Part shown: in pieces, positions 27,351 to 37,719 of the stretch | Layout: each line of letters starts with the position of its first letter | Numbering within the stretch: the stretch's first letter is position 1 | Origin: Podocnemis expansa | Taxonomy: Eukaryota; Chordata; Testudines; Podocnemididae | Length of the DNA stretch: 64,000 nt | NCBI GenBank assembly: GCA_007922195.1 | Contig: ML682130.1 | Location: 390,785-454,784, forward strand | Direction: 5' to 3' | Notes under the pieces: model-generated | Database searches by the model: none | What the model was told of the DNA's origin: nothing | Seen by the model: only the letters and a program-made list of their open reading frames with translations | Position numbers and translations under genes: made by a program

Positions 27351-28633
27351 GAACTGGGTTCCAGGCATTCCTCATTACTGTAACCCCTGGATCTAGCAAA
27401 GGTCTCTATAACCCTGCTGGAGGAGCAACAAATGCTCTGCCTGAGCTCCCATATTAAATAGGACAGGATGCTGCAGCCTCTGACCCAGCAGCTCAGCTCT
27501 AGGGGGTCTCCTGCTGGGAGCCAATCCCTGGTGCAGCCTGGACCCCCCAGGCCAGTGCTTTGCTCCTGGAAGGCTGAGCTGGTTTTGTCCTATCCAGGCC
27601 TGGATGAGGAGCAAATGAACCGCCCCACTGCTCCTGGGCAGTTGGTGCTGGATGTATTTCTAGCCACAAGGACACATCTCTGGGAAAAGGACATAGGACA
27701 GCCTCGTAACTGAACACACCATACTGCCACCAACCTACTAGTGAAACCATATTGATCAGGGCATCACGAGCCTTCTCCATCTCTGGTGACACACTGTGCA
27801 CTAGATTCAAATACAGAGATATACTAGAAGCTTATTTATGGGGTGCAGGGCGTCCACAGGGAGACAGGCACAGACACCGGCCTTCTTTGCCTATAACCAG
27901 AACCCTCTGGAGCCAACGGCTGTGACTGAGGCTTCCTCTAACCATCCATCGTGTGCCCTGTAGGTCCTAGGGACAGTTGGGCAGGGACCAATCTCATTTC
28001 ACCGTCCACATTCACCCCCTTCCCTCTCTGGCAGAGACTCTGAGTGGCTGAGATCTGAATCCTGCTCAGAAACCAAAGCATGAGTGTGCTGAAACACAAA
28101 CATTTATGAGCTTCTGAAATTATGGTTTTAAGCACTGATTTGAGAGCAGGATCTGTGGGGGAAGGATGAGATTCTTTCTGGATTTTTGCCCATAGTTTGG
28201 GAGCCCTGAGAGGGAATTTCCTTGCCCAATCCCCATGCTCACTTCACCACAAAGGGGAATAAACCCCCCCAGTTGCTGGGCTGGAGACCCCCCCATCCTT
28301 TCTTGCTACCTTATGGGGAGGAGGGAGACACGTTTTTCTCTCTATCCCTTTATCACCAGCCTCTGTCCTCTTTTCCCACCTAGTCTCTTCCAGCCGCACA
28401 TTCTCCCTCCTGCTCCTGCCCCACACACCCCCTTTTTCTTCTCAGTCCTGGAATTGCCCCTCTCTGAGCTTCTCTCCTTTCCAGCCTTGTTCCTCCCAGC
28501 ACCATAATTCCCCCAGCCCCGCATTCCCCTGTACTGTCTCATACTTGCCTTCACCCCCCTCACTGCCCCCATCCCAGCCTGTCCACTGCTCCCCATCATC
28601 TCCTCCCTCCAGCCCGTCGCTGACCCTTTTTGC

Positions 28634-28830
28634 CTTCCTCCCACCCCCTCAAACGGGACCCAGGGTGGGAGGTGGATTGGGATGTCTCTCCTCCCTGCCC
28701 TCCAAGTGGAGCAGGAGCAGGGGCTGGGCTGAGAAGGGGCCCTGGCCAGGCTGGGGGCTCTGCCCTGCCCCAGCCCCACCGCTCCCAGTCCTGGCTGCAG
28801 CCTGGCTCCAGGGACAAGGCTGGACCAGCT
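28634..28830 (-). promoter_or_regulatory. Gene B promoter / exon 1, GC splice donor
   Basis: Aligns on the minus strand with the exon-1 blocks of A, D and E through the TGGAGGGCAGGGAGGAGA and GGGAGGAAG landmarks. The position of the donor reads AAG|GCAAAA here, against AAG|GTAAAG in the others, so the intron would need a GC-AG splice or another donor. CpG content is lower than in the A and D copies. Confidence 0.5.
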
Positions 28831-29540
28831 GGGGGCAGCCCAGGGCTAGGGAGAGGGAGTCACTTCCAGCTGAGCCAGGGATCCCAGGCACCCAGTGGTT
28901 GTTTCTCCCCAAATCCCTCTGGGTCCTAAAGCTAAAGCCACCGATTTCACACCTCGCTAGCCCTGCAGGCACTGCACAGGCAGCTGCTCTCAGCACCAAG
29001 GGGGCAGCCCTGTGCACAGAGCCCTGTCCACCGGAGGCACAAAGGAGGCACCCAGATCCCAGAGAGAGGGGATGGGGCTGGACTGAGGCAGAGGGAAATT
29101 TCCTATGGAAACTCCGGATTGTGCCAGAGTTCTCCAGTGTTGATGGGAATTTGCTGCAATGGGTCCTGGCCCGAAAGAGGCTGCCAGAGCCTGGAGCTGC
29201 AGAGGACACATGCCTGTCACCCTGCCCCTGTCTGTGAGATGCTCTGGGAAGAGACTGGGTCAGGGAGCAGCTTGTCAGAGAGGGTCTCTTATCTTCCAAA
29301 GTGGCTCCCGTAATTCCGTTCACTGTGTTGTCATGGCTGGGCCACTTTGGGCATCTGAAGGAAGGGCCACAATCACCCATCACTGTCAGCAAAATTTCTC
29401 ATGTCACCCCACTGCAGCAACAAATAAAAACAGCTGCCAGCCCCCTTTCCTCTGGGTAGCAGTTGCTGGCATCTTGGTGTTCCCTTTCACAGCACTGTCA
29501 GGATTTGTGTCTTTCCCAGTCCCAGGATCCAGGGTTGCAC

Positions 29541-29721
29541 GACTGTTCCCTCTAAGCTGTGTGCATGTGCACGTGCTCACAGGTCGTGGAACCAGTGCAC
29601 ACAACAAAAGAAAGTGTGTGCACAAAAATTCAACAGTGCTAATATTAAAGCATACAAAGTTTTTGCACACACAAAGATTTTTTTTGTGCACACAGCCTAC
29701 AAAAAATTAGAGGGAACACTG
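29541..29721 (+). mobile_element. Short hAT MITE, second copy
   Basis: Sister of 20050-20214, with ACTGTTCCCTCTAAGC at the left and TTAGAGGGAACACTG at the right. Flanking octamers GGTTGCAC (29533-29540) and GGTACCAC (29722-29729) agree at six of eight positions, a decayed target duplication. It is more diverged than the sister copy. Confidence 0.75.
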
Positions 29722-29843
29722 GGTACCACATTAGGATGGGTGGGGACTGGGCCATTCCAAATCCTATTTTCCACCTTCTATCTTCCCCCTCTATTGCTCC
29801 AGGGATACCAAGAGAGGACTGGCAAGGATTTTCCTGTTACAAT

Positions 29844-30345
29844 CAGGGCTATCCTTAGGTTAGGGCAAGAGGGGCAGCCACCCAGGGCCTCATTCCTTGG
29901 GGTCCCCATGGGACCTGAACCGCTGCTCCCCCATGCCAGGGACTGGGCGAGCTGGCCAAAAGCGGCAGCCCAGTTCAGTGCTGCCAGTCCGCCCTCCCCC
30001 CAGTCTACGTGCACTGCTTTCAGCTCTGTGCCGGTAGCAGGGAGCGAGTGGGAGGCTGCACGGAGCCTGTACCGCTATCCCCCTCAGCCATGCTGCCTCC
30101 CGCCCTCTTCCCACTGCTCCGGCATAGAGCCAAAAGCAGCACACATGGGGAAAGGGTGGACTGGCAGCGCTGAATTGGGCCGACACTTTTCACTGGCTCA
30201 CCTGGTCTCTGGGATGGGACAGCAGGAGCAGGGGGCTGCCCTCCCCTGGGCTGGCCAGCCCCACCTCCCAGTGCAGGAAGGGCAAATGGGGGTCCTGCAG
30301 AGAGTAATTTGCCTGGGGCCTCACACCTTCTTAGGGACGGCCCTG
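29844..30345. mobile_element. hAT-type element with 8-bp target duplication
   Basis: Ends CAGGGCTATCCTTAGG and CTTAGGGACGGCCCTG form imperfect inverted repeats around about 500 bp of GC-rich DNA. Flanks are GTTACAAT (29836-29843) and GTCACAAT (30346-30353), one mismatch. A 297-codon open frame crosses its edges and those of the neighbouring MITE, so that frame is not a gene. Confidence 0.72.
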
Positions 30346-30828
30346 GTCACAATTTGCTACCTGGACCTTTCCCCATCCTTTGTTCCAGGAAGGCAAATTC
30401 AGAAGGTTGGAAGCAGTCCCCTCGGTTTCTCTCCTCTTCCAATCTCGGTCCCTTCATTTGGGCCGGAAAACGTGGTGGGTGGGGACGCTCCTGTCACAAC
30501 ATCCTGAACTCTCTATTTTGAATTGAGGCACAAATAAAACAAACTATTTGTGTAATTTTGAAGCATCTTACAGAGCTAAACCTCAGGGCTATGTATATAA
30601 AACCCTGAGTGAAGGTGGCTTTATTTCTAGATTAGCCTCTTTCCATTCTGAATCCAGCCATACAGTTTCTAGAGCAAATGAACTTCTAATGCACACAAAC
30701 CACAGACAATAGGATAAAGGATTGTAAACACAGCACTTGGAAGTCTTATTAATATATTTAGACATGAGGTATTGGATAGCAAATGTAAGTACCTTCCTTC
30801 CTTGGACAGACTGTTCCATTTATTATTA

Positions 30829-30965
30829 CAGTTGTAGCTGTGTTGGTCCGAGGATTTTAGAGATTCAAGGCAGGTCAGGTGATGTCTTTTGTTGGATCAA
30901 CTTCCGTTCGTGAAAATGACAAGCTTTCGAGCCAAAATGCTTCACACCAAAAAACTGGGGCATCC
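30829..30965 (-). repeat. Second Penelope/SINE-like repeat family, fragment
   Basis: Contains GTAGCTGTGTTGGTC, a GATGTCTTTTGTTGGATCAAC segment and ACAAGCTTTCGAGC. On the minus strand this gives CTCGAAAGCTTGTC, the 3' half of the ribozyme-like core seen in the main family. The CTGANGA half is missing here. 30960-31490 is AT-rich and featureless. Confidence 0.45.
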
Positions 30966-31591
30966 ATAAAAGACTGTGTGAACTGAAAATGGACAATTAG
31001 AAATATAAGCAAAGCAGTAGAAAAATTAACACTTATATATGCATTAAATGAAATTGCAGAAAAATGAAGTGTGCACTTCAATGAGTGCAGAATGGAGGAT
31101 TACTCACAGAAATGACATTTTTAAAATCATTTTTCAGTTCCAACTTTGGGAGGGGGGCAGCTGGGAAGGAATCACATGTTCATGGTCAAAAAAGGCATAG
31201 TTTGCTTAATCATTTTACACATATGGACTTTTTGGACAGAACAGCAGCAAAATCTTGAAGCTAATGCATGCTAAAGGCACAGCGGTAAATGGAAGAAAAG
31301 CAAAATGTGTTTTTTAAAAAAATTCTTGATTTCAAGGCTCATATCTCATGAGTTTTGCACATTTGTGCTTGTCCCTCAATCTTGGAGATGGGGATCACTT
31401 TTTATTAAAAATATACTAGAAATTTATTTTTGAGAAGCGTTAGAAGAAATGAAAGAATCATCAGGTCCTCTCAGGAGCAGGATGGGTGTATGGTTTGCCA
31501 GTTCCCAAAGAGGCAGCTGTGTTAGTCAAGTTCAGCAAAAAAAAACCAAGGAGTCATGTGGCACTTAGAAGACTAACAGATTTATTTTTCA

Positions 31592-31631
31592 CATTAGCTT
31601 TCATGGGAGAAAATCCCACTTCATCAGATGC
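31592..31631 (-). ncRNA. Hammerhead-ribozyme-like motif (3' repeat)
   Basis: Minus strand: CTGATGA, one unpaired A, GTGGGA, loop TTTTC, TCCCAT (five pairs plus a weak closing pair), GAAA, GCT, A. Core positions match hammerhead C3-A9, G12-A14, A15.1, U16.1, H17. Outer GCAT..AATG allows a weak stem I. The AGCT tetramer is self-complementary and could form stem III only between two copies, as in dimeric hammerheads. The extra A is non-standard. Activity is untested. Confidence 0.45.
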
Positions 31632-32146
31632 TTCGAAGATGGGGGAATTTACAGACTAGAATGAAAGTAAATGCAAGGGAGTGTAAAACATAGGATCAGG
31701 TTGTACATTAACAGCAAATCTGAGCAGTTGTTTAGGTTGAAACCCTGGGATGACTGAAGTCAAATTACCTTTTGTAATGGGAAAAGAACTCATAAGTCTT
31801 GATTTAAATTGTGGGAAAGCAGGATTAATTTGCATATTCATTCCAGTTCGGCTATTTCTCTTTGAAGTCTTGATGCCCCCACTGACGTCCCTGTGTACAA
31901 TTGTAAACAAGTTATTTATAATTAGAAAGATGGAAGTGCTCAGCAACTGGCTTTTTTTTGTTTTGTGATTTCTGACATCAGTTTTGTGTTCACTTACTCT
32001 TTTGTGCAGGGATTGTCCTGTTTGTCTAACGTATACGGTGTTGGGGCATTTCTGGCACATGATGGCATAGATCACATTAGTGGATGAGCAGGTAAATGAG
32101 CAACAAGGAGTTGTGTGGCACTTGAAGACTAACAGATTTATTTTTT

Positions 32147-32187
32147 GCATGAGCTTTCGTGGGAGAAGATCCCACTTCCTCAGATGC
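32147..32187 (-). ncRNA. Hammerhead-ribozyme-like motif (5' repeat)
   Basis: Minus strand: GCAT, CTGAGGA, A, GTGGGA, loop, TCCCAC, GAAA, GCTC, ATGC. Stem II has six pairs closing the loop TCTTC, with one weak pair. Stem I (GCAT with ATGC) is intact. H17 is C. It is the best-preserved copy in the window and lies 5' of the GIY-YIG remnant. Confidence 0.5.
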
Positions 32188-32389
32188 TTCGAAGATGGGT
32201 GAACTTACAGAAAGGAATGAAACTAAATGAGGTAAATGAGCCTTTGGTGGAGTAGCAGGCTTGATTAGGACCTGTGATGGTATCTATTGTGCAGATATGT
32301 GGGCAGACTTGGCAGCATGGTTAGTTGCAGGGTGTGTGCCTGCTTTAATGTTTCTGTTGTTAGATCTGCAGTTCCTGGTGAGGATCTGT

Positions 32390-33060
32390 TTAAGGTTGGG
32401 TGGCCCCAAGTCTCTCCATCAGCCAGAGGCTCTGGCTCAGCTGAAGTTGGGCTCACCTGGAGATGGGGGAATAGTTCCAACCACTGGGGTCTTTCCCCCA
32501 CCTCACCTGGGAAATGGGATTTGGTAAAGGTCTCTCTCCAGCAAAAACCCCTTTGCAGGAGCAGAAGCTGCTGTGCTTGGGCTCCCAGAATAGACAGCAC
32601 AGGATGCAGCAGCCTCTGACCAAGCAGCTCAGCTCTAGGGAGTCCTGCAGCGAGCTGTTCCCTGGGGCAGTCTGGACCCCCAGGCCAGTGCTTTGCTCCT
32701 GGAAGGCTGAGCTGGGGCCACTGTTTATTTCCCCATCCACACTCCCCCTGCCCTCACTGGCACAGACTCTGGTCTGACCCCGGAGTGGCTGGGATCTGGA
32801 TCCTGCTCCACATCCCAGCCTCTGTCCTGCCTCCTCCAGCCCCACATCCCCCCTTCTCTTCTCAGTGCCCCTGTCCCAGCCTTGTCCCCCCAGCTCCAAT
32901 TTCCCTGCAGCCCCCACCGCCCCATCCCGTCCTGCCGGCTGCATCCCCATCGCCCCCTCCAGCCCCGCAGCCCCTTTACCTTCCTCCAGCAGGGGACAAT
33001 CACATGGTGGGGCCAGACTGCACTGAGCATGCGCGCATGGAACGGAGCATGCTCAGAGAC
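32390..33060 (-). pseudogene. Orphan KZNF exon 1 / intron 1 relic
   Basis: The minus strand carries GCTGGAGGAAG|GTAAAGGGG (exon edge at 32980), the donor of the KZNF first exon. It is followed by intron-1-type sequence that resembles 27360-28560 of gene B (for example the areas around 32600-32720 and 32740-32850). No KRAB or zinc-finger exon follows on this strand before gene B's promoter at 28.6 kb. I infer a gene whose coding part was lost, or a detached promoter copy. Confidence 0.55.
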
Positions 33061-33336
33061 GCTCGCTGAAGCCATGCCCACACCCTAGCCCACAGCCACA
33101 TTCTCCTGCCTGCTCTGTAGAGGAGCTAAAAAGGCTCAGATTGCAGGAGGGGGTGGCCAGGGCCTGAGAATGGGGCACAGTTTTACTGGCCTGGGGGGTC
33201 CAGCCCCTGGAGGCAGGAGAGGGGCTGGGGGGGATGAGCCAGGCTCAGCTGCCAGCAGCTGGGAGAGGTAAAAAACCTTGGCACAGCAAGGGGAAGGGAG
33301 AAAGCTGACAGTTTCCGTGATGGGATGAATTTCCAA

Positions 33337-33520
33337 AGGGATAGCCGGGTTAGTCTAGTCCAGTAAAAAAACAACAAGGAGTTGTGTGGCACTTTAAGAC
33401 TAACAGATTGATTTTTTGCATAAGACTAACAGATTGATTTTTTGCAAATAATTTTGCAAATTTTTTGCAAAAAATAAATCTGTTAAAGTGCCACACAACT
33501 CCTTGTTGTTTTTTTATGTG
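33337..33520. repeat. Near-perfect palindrome of Penelope-type repeat
   Basis: Arms 33364-33397 and 33483-33516 are exact reverse complements over 34 bp; further inner bases also pair, with one duplicated GACTAACAGATTGATTTTTTGCA unit. The repeat head TTTCCAAAGGGATAGCC precedes it. The ribozyme-like core is absent. Confidence 0.85.
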
Positions 33521-33595
33521 ATGGGATGAGCCACAGGCCCTCCTTTCAAAATCCCAAGGCAGGACAGAGGCGCTGGTTTGTCTCCCCTCTTGTGT

Positions 33596-34206
33596 AGGGT
33601 GACCAGATACCTAAGCATGGAAAGGAGGGCAGGGAAGTAGGAGGAGGAGGACATTTGGAGGACACAGGGGAAAAAATGTAGTATTAACGTAATATTCTTC
33701 AATTTTGGGGGGGCCCTGGAATGCTTCCCCCTAAAAATAGGGTGTTCTGGGGCATTCCAGCATACTTTAACCCAGGAGTCTCAAACACACGGCCCGTGGG
33801 CTGCATGTGGCCCACAGCAACACTATTGTTACCACTATTTGCAATATTGTTGTATGAAAAGGTTTCAGTGGTGCAGCCCTCGGGCTAACAGATTTAAAGT
33901 TTTTATTAAGCAAATGTCTGAAACAGGTACAAGTGATCACAGTGATGTATAAAACAAGTGCGCTCAGGTATCCAGGTTTAGAGTACAGATCATTTGCTAG
34001 GGAAGAGGTAGTTGAGTGAACAGAAATCACAACAAGAACATGATCTACAATACCCTGGAAGAACAAAATAGATTGTACACTTGGGTATAAGAGTCTCATG
34101 CGGCCCTTGTGGTGATTTGAGGTTGAGACTCCTTCTTTATCCCCTGTAAGTAAAAAGCCAGACAAAATCATGTATTTTTAAAATGCCTGACATTTGGTAA
34201 CCCTAA
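33596..34206. mobile_element. DNA transposon with nested hAT element
   Basis: Outer ends AGGGTGACCAGATACC and TTTGGTAACCCT are imperfect inverted repeats; flanking octamers TCTTGTGT (33588-33595) and TCTTGTGG (34207-34214) differ at one base. Its interior was split by the hAT element at 33773-34134. No transposase remains. Confidence 0.65.
33773..34134. mobile_element. hAT MITE nested in older element
   Basis: Inverted ends CAGGAGTCTCAAAC and GTTGAGACTCCTT bound 362 bp of non-coding DNA. Octamers CTTTAACC (33765-33772) and CTTTATCC (34135-34142) differ at one base. Insertion into the 33596-34206 element gives the relative age. Confidence 0.75.
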
Positions 34207-34629
34207 TCTTGTGGGGCTGCAGCTCTCAGCAGCAGGGGGGCTGGGGTCTTAAAGACACAGGCAACCAAATTCCTAACAGTACAAACCCTCAGCCCCTCTC
34301 CAGCTGATATAACCTGCTCATCACATCCAGGAACAGTGCTACCATTTCTGGCACCACCCTGCAAGCAGAGCAGACGCCGGTGCAGACGAATGACGTCAGA
34401 GCGCACAGCAACAGCACGCTCCCCATTTTGGTGCCCCTCAAGTGTCGGCACCCCCCTGCAACACTTACGGGGCTTACCGTGTTGCACCAGCCCTGATCAT
34501 GGTCCACAGGAGACGATTCAGGGCAACATCTCACATTCACCCCCCTCCTTTTGCTATCAGTGTGTTATGGTTCTTACTTGGACAATTAGTTTTTAACTGG
34601 AAAATTTTCTACATTTTCTATAGCTCAAG

Positions 34630-34900
34630 TTCCAAAGGGGTGGCCATCTTAGTCTACTTGAACAAAACAAGCAAGGAGTCCTTTGGCACTTAAAGACATT
34701 TATCACATGAGTTTTCAGGAAGAACATCCCACTTCGTCAGACTCCTTAAAAATGGGGGAACTTACAGTGTCTGACAAAGTGGCATTTTTCTCCCAGGAGA
34801 CTTTAGAGGATAAATATATTTGTTAGTCTTTAATTGCCACAAGACTCCTTGTTTTACTAAACCAGGCTAACACAAGTGACCCTTTGGAAGCTTCCTAGGC
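34630..34900. mobile_element. Penelope-like repeat pair, head to head
   Basis: A full-length-looking repeat starts TTCCAAAGGGGTGGCC..CAAGGAGTC (34630-34680) and a reverse copy ends GACTCCTTG..CCCTTTGGAA (34843-34890). Both ribozyme-like cores are mutated. It is a larger, looser version of the palindromes at 33364 and 47291. Confidence 0.7.
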
Positions 34901-36490
34901 TGTCATTGCCCATTTTGTACATGTGTAATGGATTGCTCTTTCCTAAGTGGAGTATTTTCCACTTGTCCTTTTCCTTTCCTCAGGTTTCTTTCAATCAGGC
35001 CACAACTGCCAGTCCTGGCCAGGAGCAAGGCACAGGTAACACTTCATCATCTTCCTCTGCATCCCCCCAGTGCTAAGGTAATTCTGCTTCCTGCAAAGGA
35101 GGAATGTGAGACAAGATGATAGGAGGGCCAGAAAAGGTACGAGGCTGATTTTGATTTGGGGTAGTGCTGTTTTGTACAGACCCAGGCAGGATGTTTCTCA
35201 TGAGGAAGCAACTTCTAACGGTCCTCAAGTGGTTCTTTCTCCCCCTAAACCACTGGTCAGGGACCATTTCGGGGAGAACAGTGACTTTCTCCAAAGTGGT
35301 GCAAAATATCCTACATGGAGCTGCACGAACTGTACCAGCTGTGGGAAGAGGTGATTGCCAGGGCCTGGGAGGGCAAGAGATAGGCAACGATACATGCAAG
35401 CCATGCTCCATGACTGTGAAAAGGTCCAAAATTGTGTATGTGCTCTTTGGATTATTGAGAGGACTCCTGCAGGAGATGCCAAAATCCACTTCCTTTACCT
35501 CAATAGGCAGAGGAAGTTCTGTGCTAGGCACGCATACATGGGGAGTAGGCAGAGGGGGATCAAAAAGTAGAAGATGGACTAAAAAATCATGATATGATCT
35601 GTGATAAAAATCTCATAAGTTTTAGCTCTTTCTCCTGGTCTTTTGGGGTCTGAGTCTGGAACTCTGCATGTTGGCAGTACTCCTCTTGATATGCCAGTAT
35701 ATTTCCTGCTACTACATTTAGGGCAAATGGCTTAATTTTCCTTTCACAATAGCTTTACCCAGTTGTAGACCATTCAGGGCGTTGCAGGGGAATTACTCCT
35801 CATTTTCAACAGGGGGAGAGAGAGGAGAATGACCCTGTGAATCCAGGCAGACAGTTCCTGATTTGTACACAAGTCAGGGAAGGCGACACAAGATTTCAGA
35901 GAGCTTCAACTGAAATGGATCTTCAATGAAGCCTACAACAGGGCAGGGGTGAGGCTGTTTGGATGACTTCATACATGTTTGCATTGCTTTCACCTTCAAC
36001 CTGCACTCTGGAGTTGGCAGCTGTTTAATGCAAAACAAAGGACACAGTGCGGGGAAATAATTTCTAATTTATTATTTCAAATGATAAAGACAGATGGACA
36101 GACAGACTCCTTTCCCCAGCCAAGTATTAGCCCAACCCCTGCAGGTACTAGCAACTTTAAGTAGGTAGAAAAGTGCAGAAAGGGGCACAGAAGCCCTGAG
36201 AGATGTCAGGAACCAGTGACCAAAGAAAAGAGAGTACAAAATCCAAAGAGCTCACATTGGAGGGAGAGCGTGGGGTGCGTGAGGCAGAAACAATCTCTGT
36301 TGTCCCCACACAGCACATTTCAGCAGTGGGGAAGGGATGACCAGAAGGGCTGCTGGGGTCCTTGTGTCCCTCAGGCCTGTGATGGACGTTCACCCGGCTT
36401 CAAGGCTAGTCAGAGCTGTTGACGTCTCTGGCGCCTCCGTCCCATCTCCAACCTCATTATTGCAGGAACGAGGAGACATGGACCCCATCG
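34900..36490. other. Unassigned interval, no supported gene
   Basis: Overlapping short frames occur on both strands at 35073-35592, none with a domain I recognise or splice partners. No terminal repeats or target duplications were found. It may hold an eroded transposon coding segment. Confidence 0.3.
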
Positions 36491-36493
36491 TTC

Positions 36494-37707
36494 TGTTACC
36501 AACTTTGCCCACCAACTTGGGGTATGCTCATTTATTAGGGTTGCTTTCTCTATGGGGAAGATGGTACTTCTATTAGTGTGCTGCTTGCGTGACTTGTGTT
36601 TCTATAGAGGTGCGTCTGAGNNNNNNNNNNACCCTTATATGCCCCTGGAGTCAATCAGGCTACTATCCCTATCAATGAGCAAACCTTACAGGGTTGTGGG
36701 CATTACAGGGATCTTTGGCTAGGTAATAGAAGCGTTGCTGCAAAGCGATATAAAGAAACCAAGACCACAAAGGAGAGGGAATGATGTCTTAAAAGAGTCT
36801 GGAAACTGGCTTAATAACAAAAGTCATTTTATTGCTAGGTGTCTAAAACTTGTACTACTACTAATAATTACAAAGGAGAGAAGAATACCCCAACATACCC
36901 AGTTACAGCATTGATAAACATACAAGGAAAGAAGAACACCCAGCTACAATATTACCTAGATTCTACTGTATCAGGCCTAGAGAGAGAGAGACAGAGAAGG
37001 GGGGGGGGGGGTGTCTCACCACTCTGTGTAGCAGAAAGGTTTCCAGGTTGTGCAGATCAGGGTCAGAGGCTGGATGGAAACAAAGCTCCCACAGCAATCA
37101 GCAAGGAAGAAAAGCCAAATCCCAGTGGAAATGATACAGCTTTAGATCCAAGCATCAGGAGTCAGGACTCAGTCCAGACTCACACAGGATTCAGAAAGGA
37201 TCCAGTCAGGACTTGCACAGGACACACACTACACTACACACCACTGCACTACTGTTGGATGTGGGTAAAGGTTTTTTATAAGGACTTGTTTACGTAGCCA
37301 ATACACATTCCTGGCTGGGTGTAATGGTTCAGAGAAGCTCACAAGACAGTCAGGCAGACTCAGTATTTTGGGTATCAGTTATCATGTCTGTGACTAGAAT
37401 GGTCTGATAATTGCTGAGTTTGTTAATGTTGGTGTGAGATTCCCCATCAGGCAATGCTTCCCCGCTTCTTCAATCCCAGAGTTCAGTGCAGCTCCTGCTT
37501 TGGAGCCTGGCTCTCCATAGTCAATGCAAATGAAGCTCCATTGTGCTGATGGCTTTTGGATATGGGTAGATTAGGAAAAGGATGTCTCCCATTTCCTACT
37601 GTTTTTGGTTTTCAGTTCAAGCAGAGGCTGGGGGATGTGGGGGGGGGGGAGGCACAGGCTGGATACTGTGCTCTGATTCCTCAAGAACACAGAGCTAACA
37701 CGTAACA
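36494..37707 (-). mobile_element. Solo LTR with 4-bp target duplication (copy 2)
   Basis: Same TGTTACC..GTAACA termini and interior as 17926-19237, with long identical runs. Flanks are GTTC at 36490-36493 and 37708-37711. An assembly gap of ten N (36621-36630) replaces what is 87 bp in the other copy, exactly in the tandem-unit region. A poly-G tract lies near 37000. Confidence 0.82.
36621..36630. other. Assembly gap (10 N)
   Basis: Ten N lie between GTGCGTCTGAG and ACCCTTATATGCC. In the sister LTR those landmarks are 87 bp apart (18083-18169), so the gap length is a placeholder. Confidence 0.97.
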
Positions 37708-37719
37708 GTTCTCCTTCGG

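Larger units (their letters stand above)
31496..32235 (-). mobile_element. Truncated Penelope-like retroelement between direct repeats
   Basis: Two direct repeats of about 130 bp (31544-31675 and 32101-32232; CAAGGAGT, GTGGCACTT, GACTAACAGATTTATTTTT, GATGCTTCGAAGATGGG) flank about 430 bp of minus-strand coding sequence. The coding part (about 32105-31656) reads NVIYAIMCQKCPNTVYV then RQTGQSLHKRVSEHK, the cysteine-bearing GIY-YIG endonuclease type found at the C-terminus of Penelope-like elements. The Gly expected after YV is Arg, and no reverse transcriptase remains, so it is defective. The repeats correspond to the pseudo-LTRs of such elements, and each holds a ribozyme-like motif. Confidence 0.75.

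Noticed and set aside
28545..29392. 230- and 247-codon frames on both strands over gene B's promoter
   Set aside because: Opposed frames in GC-rich low-complexity DNA, proline- and serine-rich, with no domain; explained by the exon-1/promoter block.
29614..30507. 297-codon plus-strand frame
   Set aside because: Runs through the edges of two separate hAT-type elements, so it cannot be one ancestral gene.
36621..36630. Deletion in the second solo LTR
   Set aside because: The ten N are an assembly placeholder; the missing length cannot be taken as biological.
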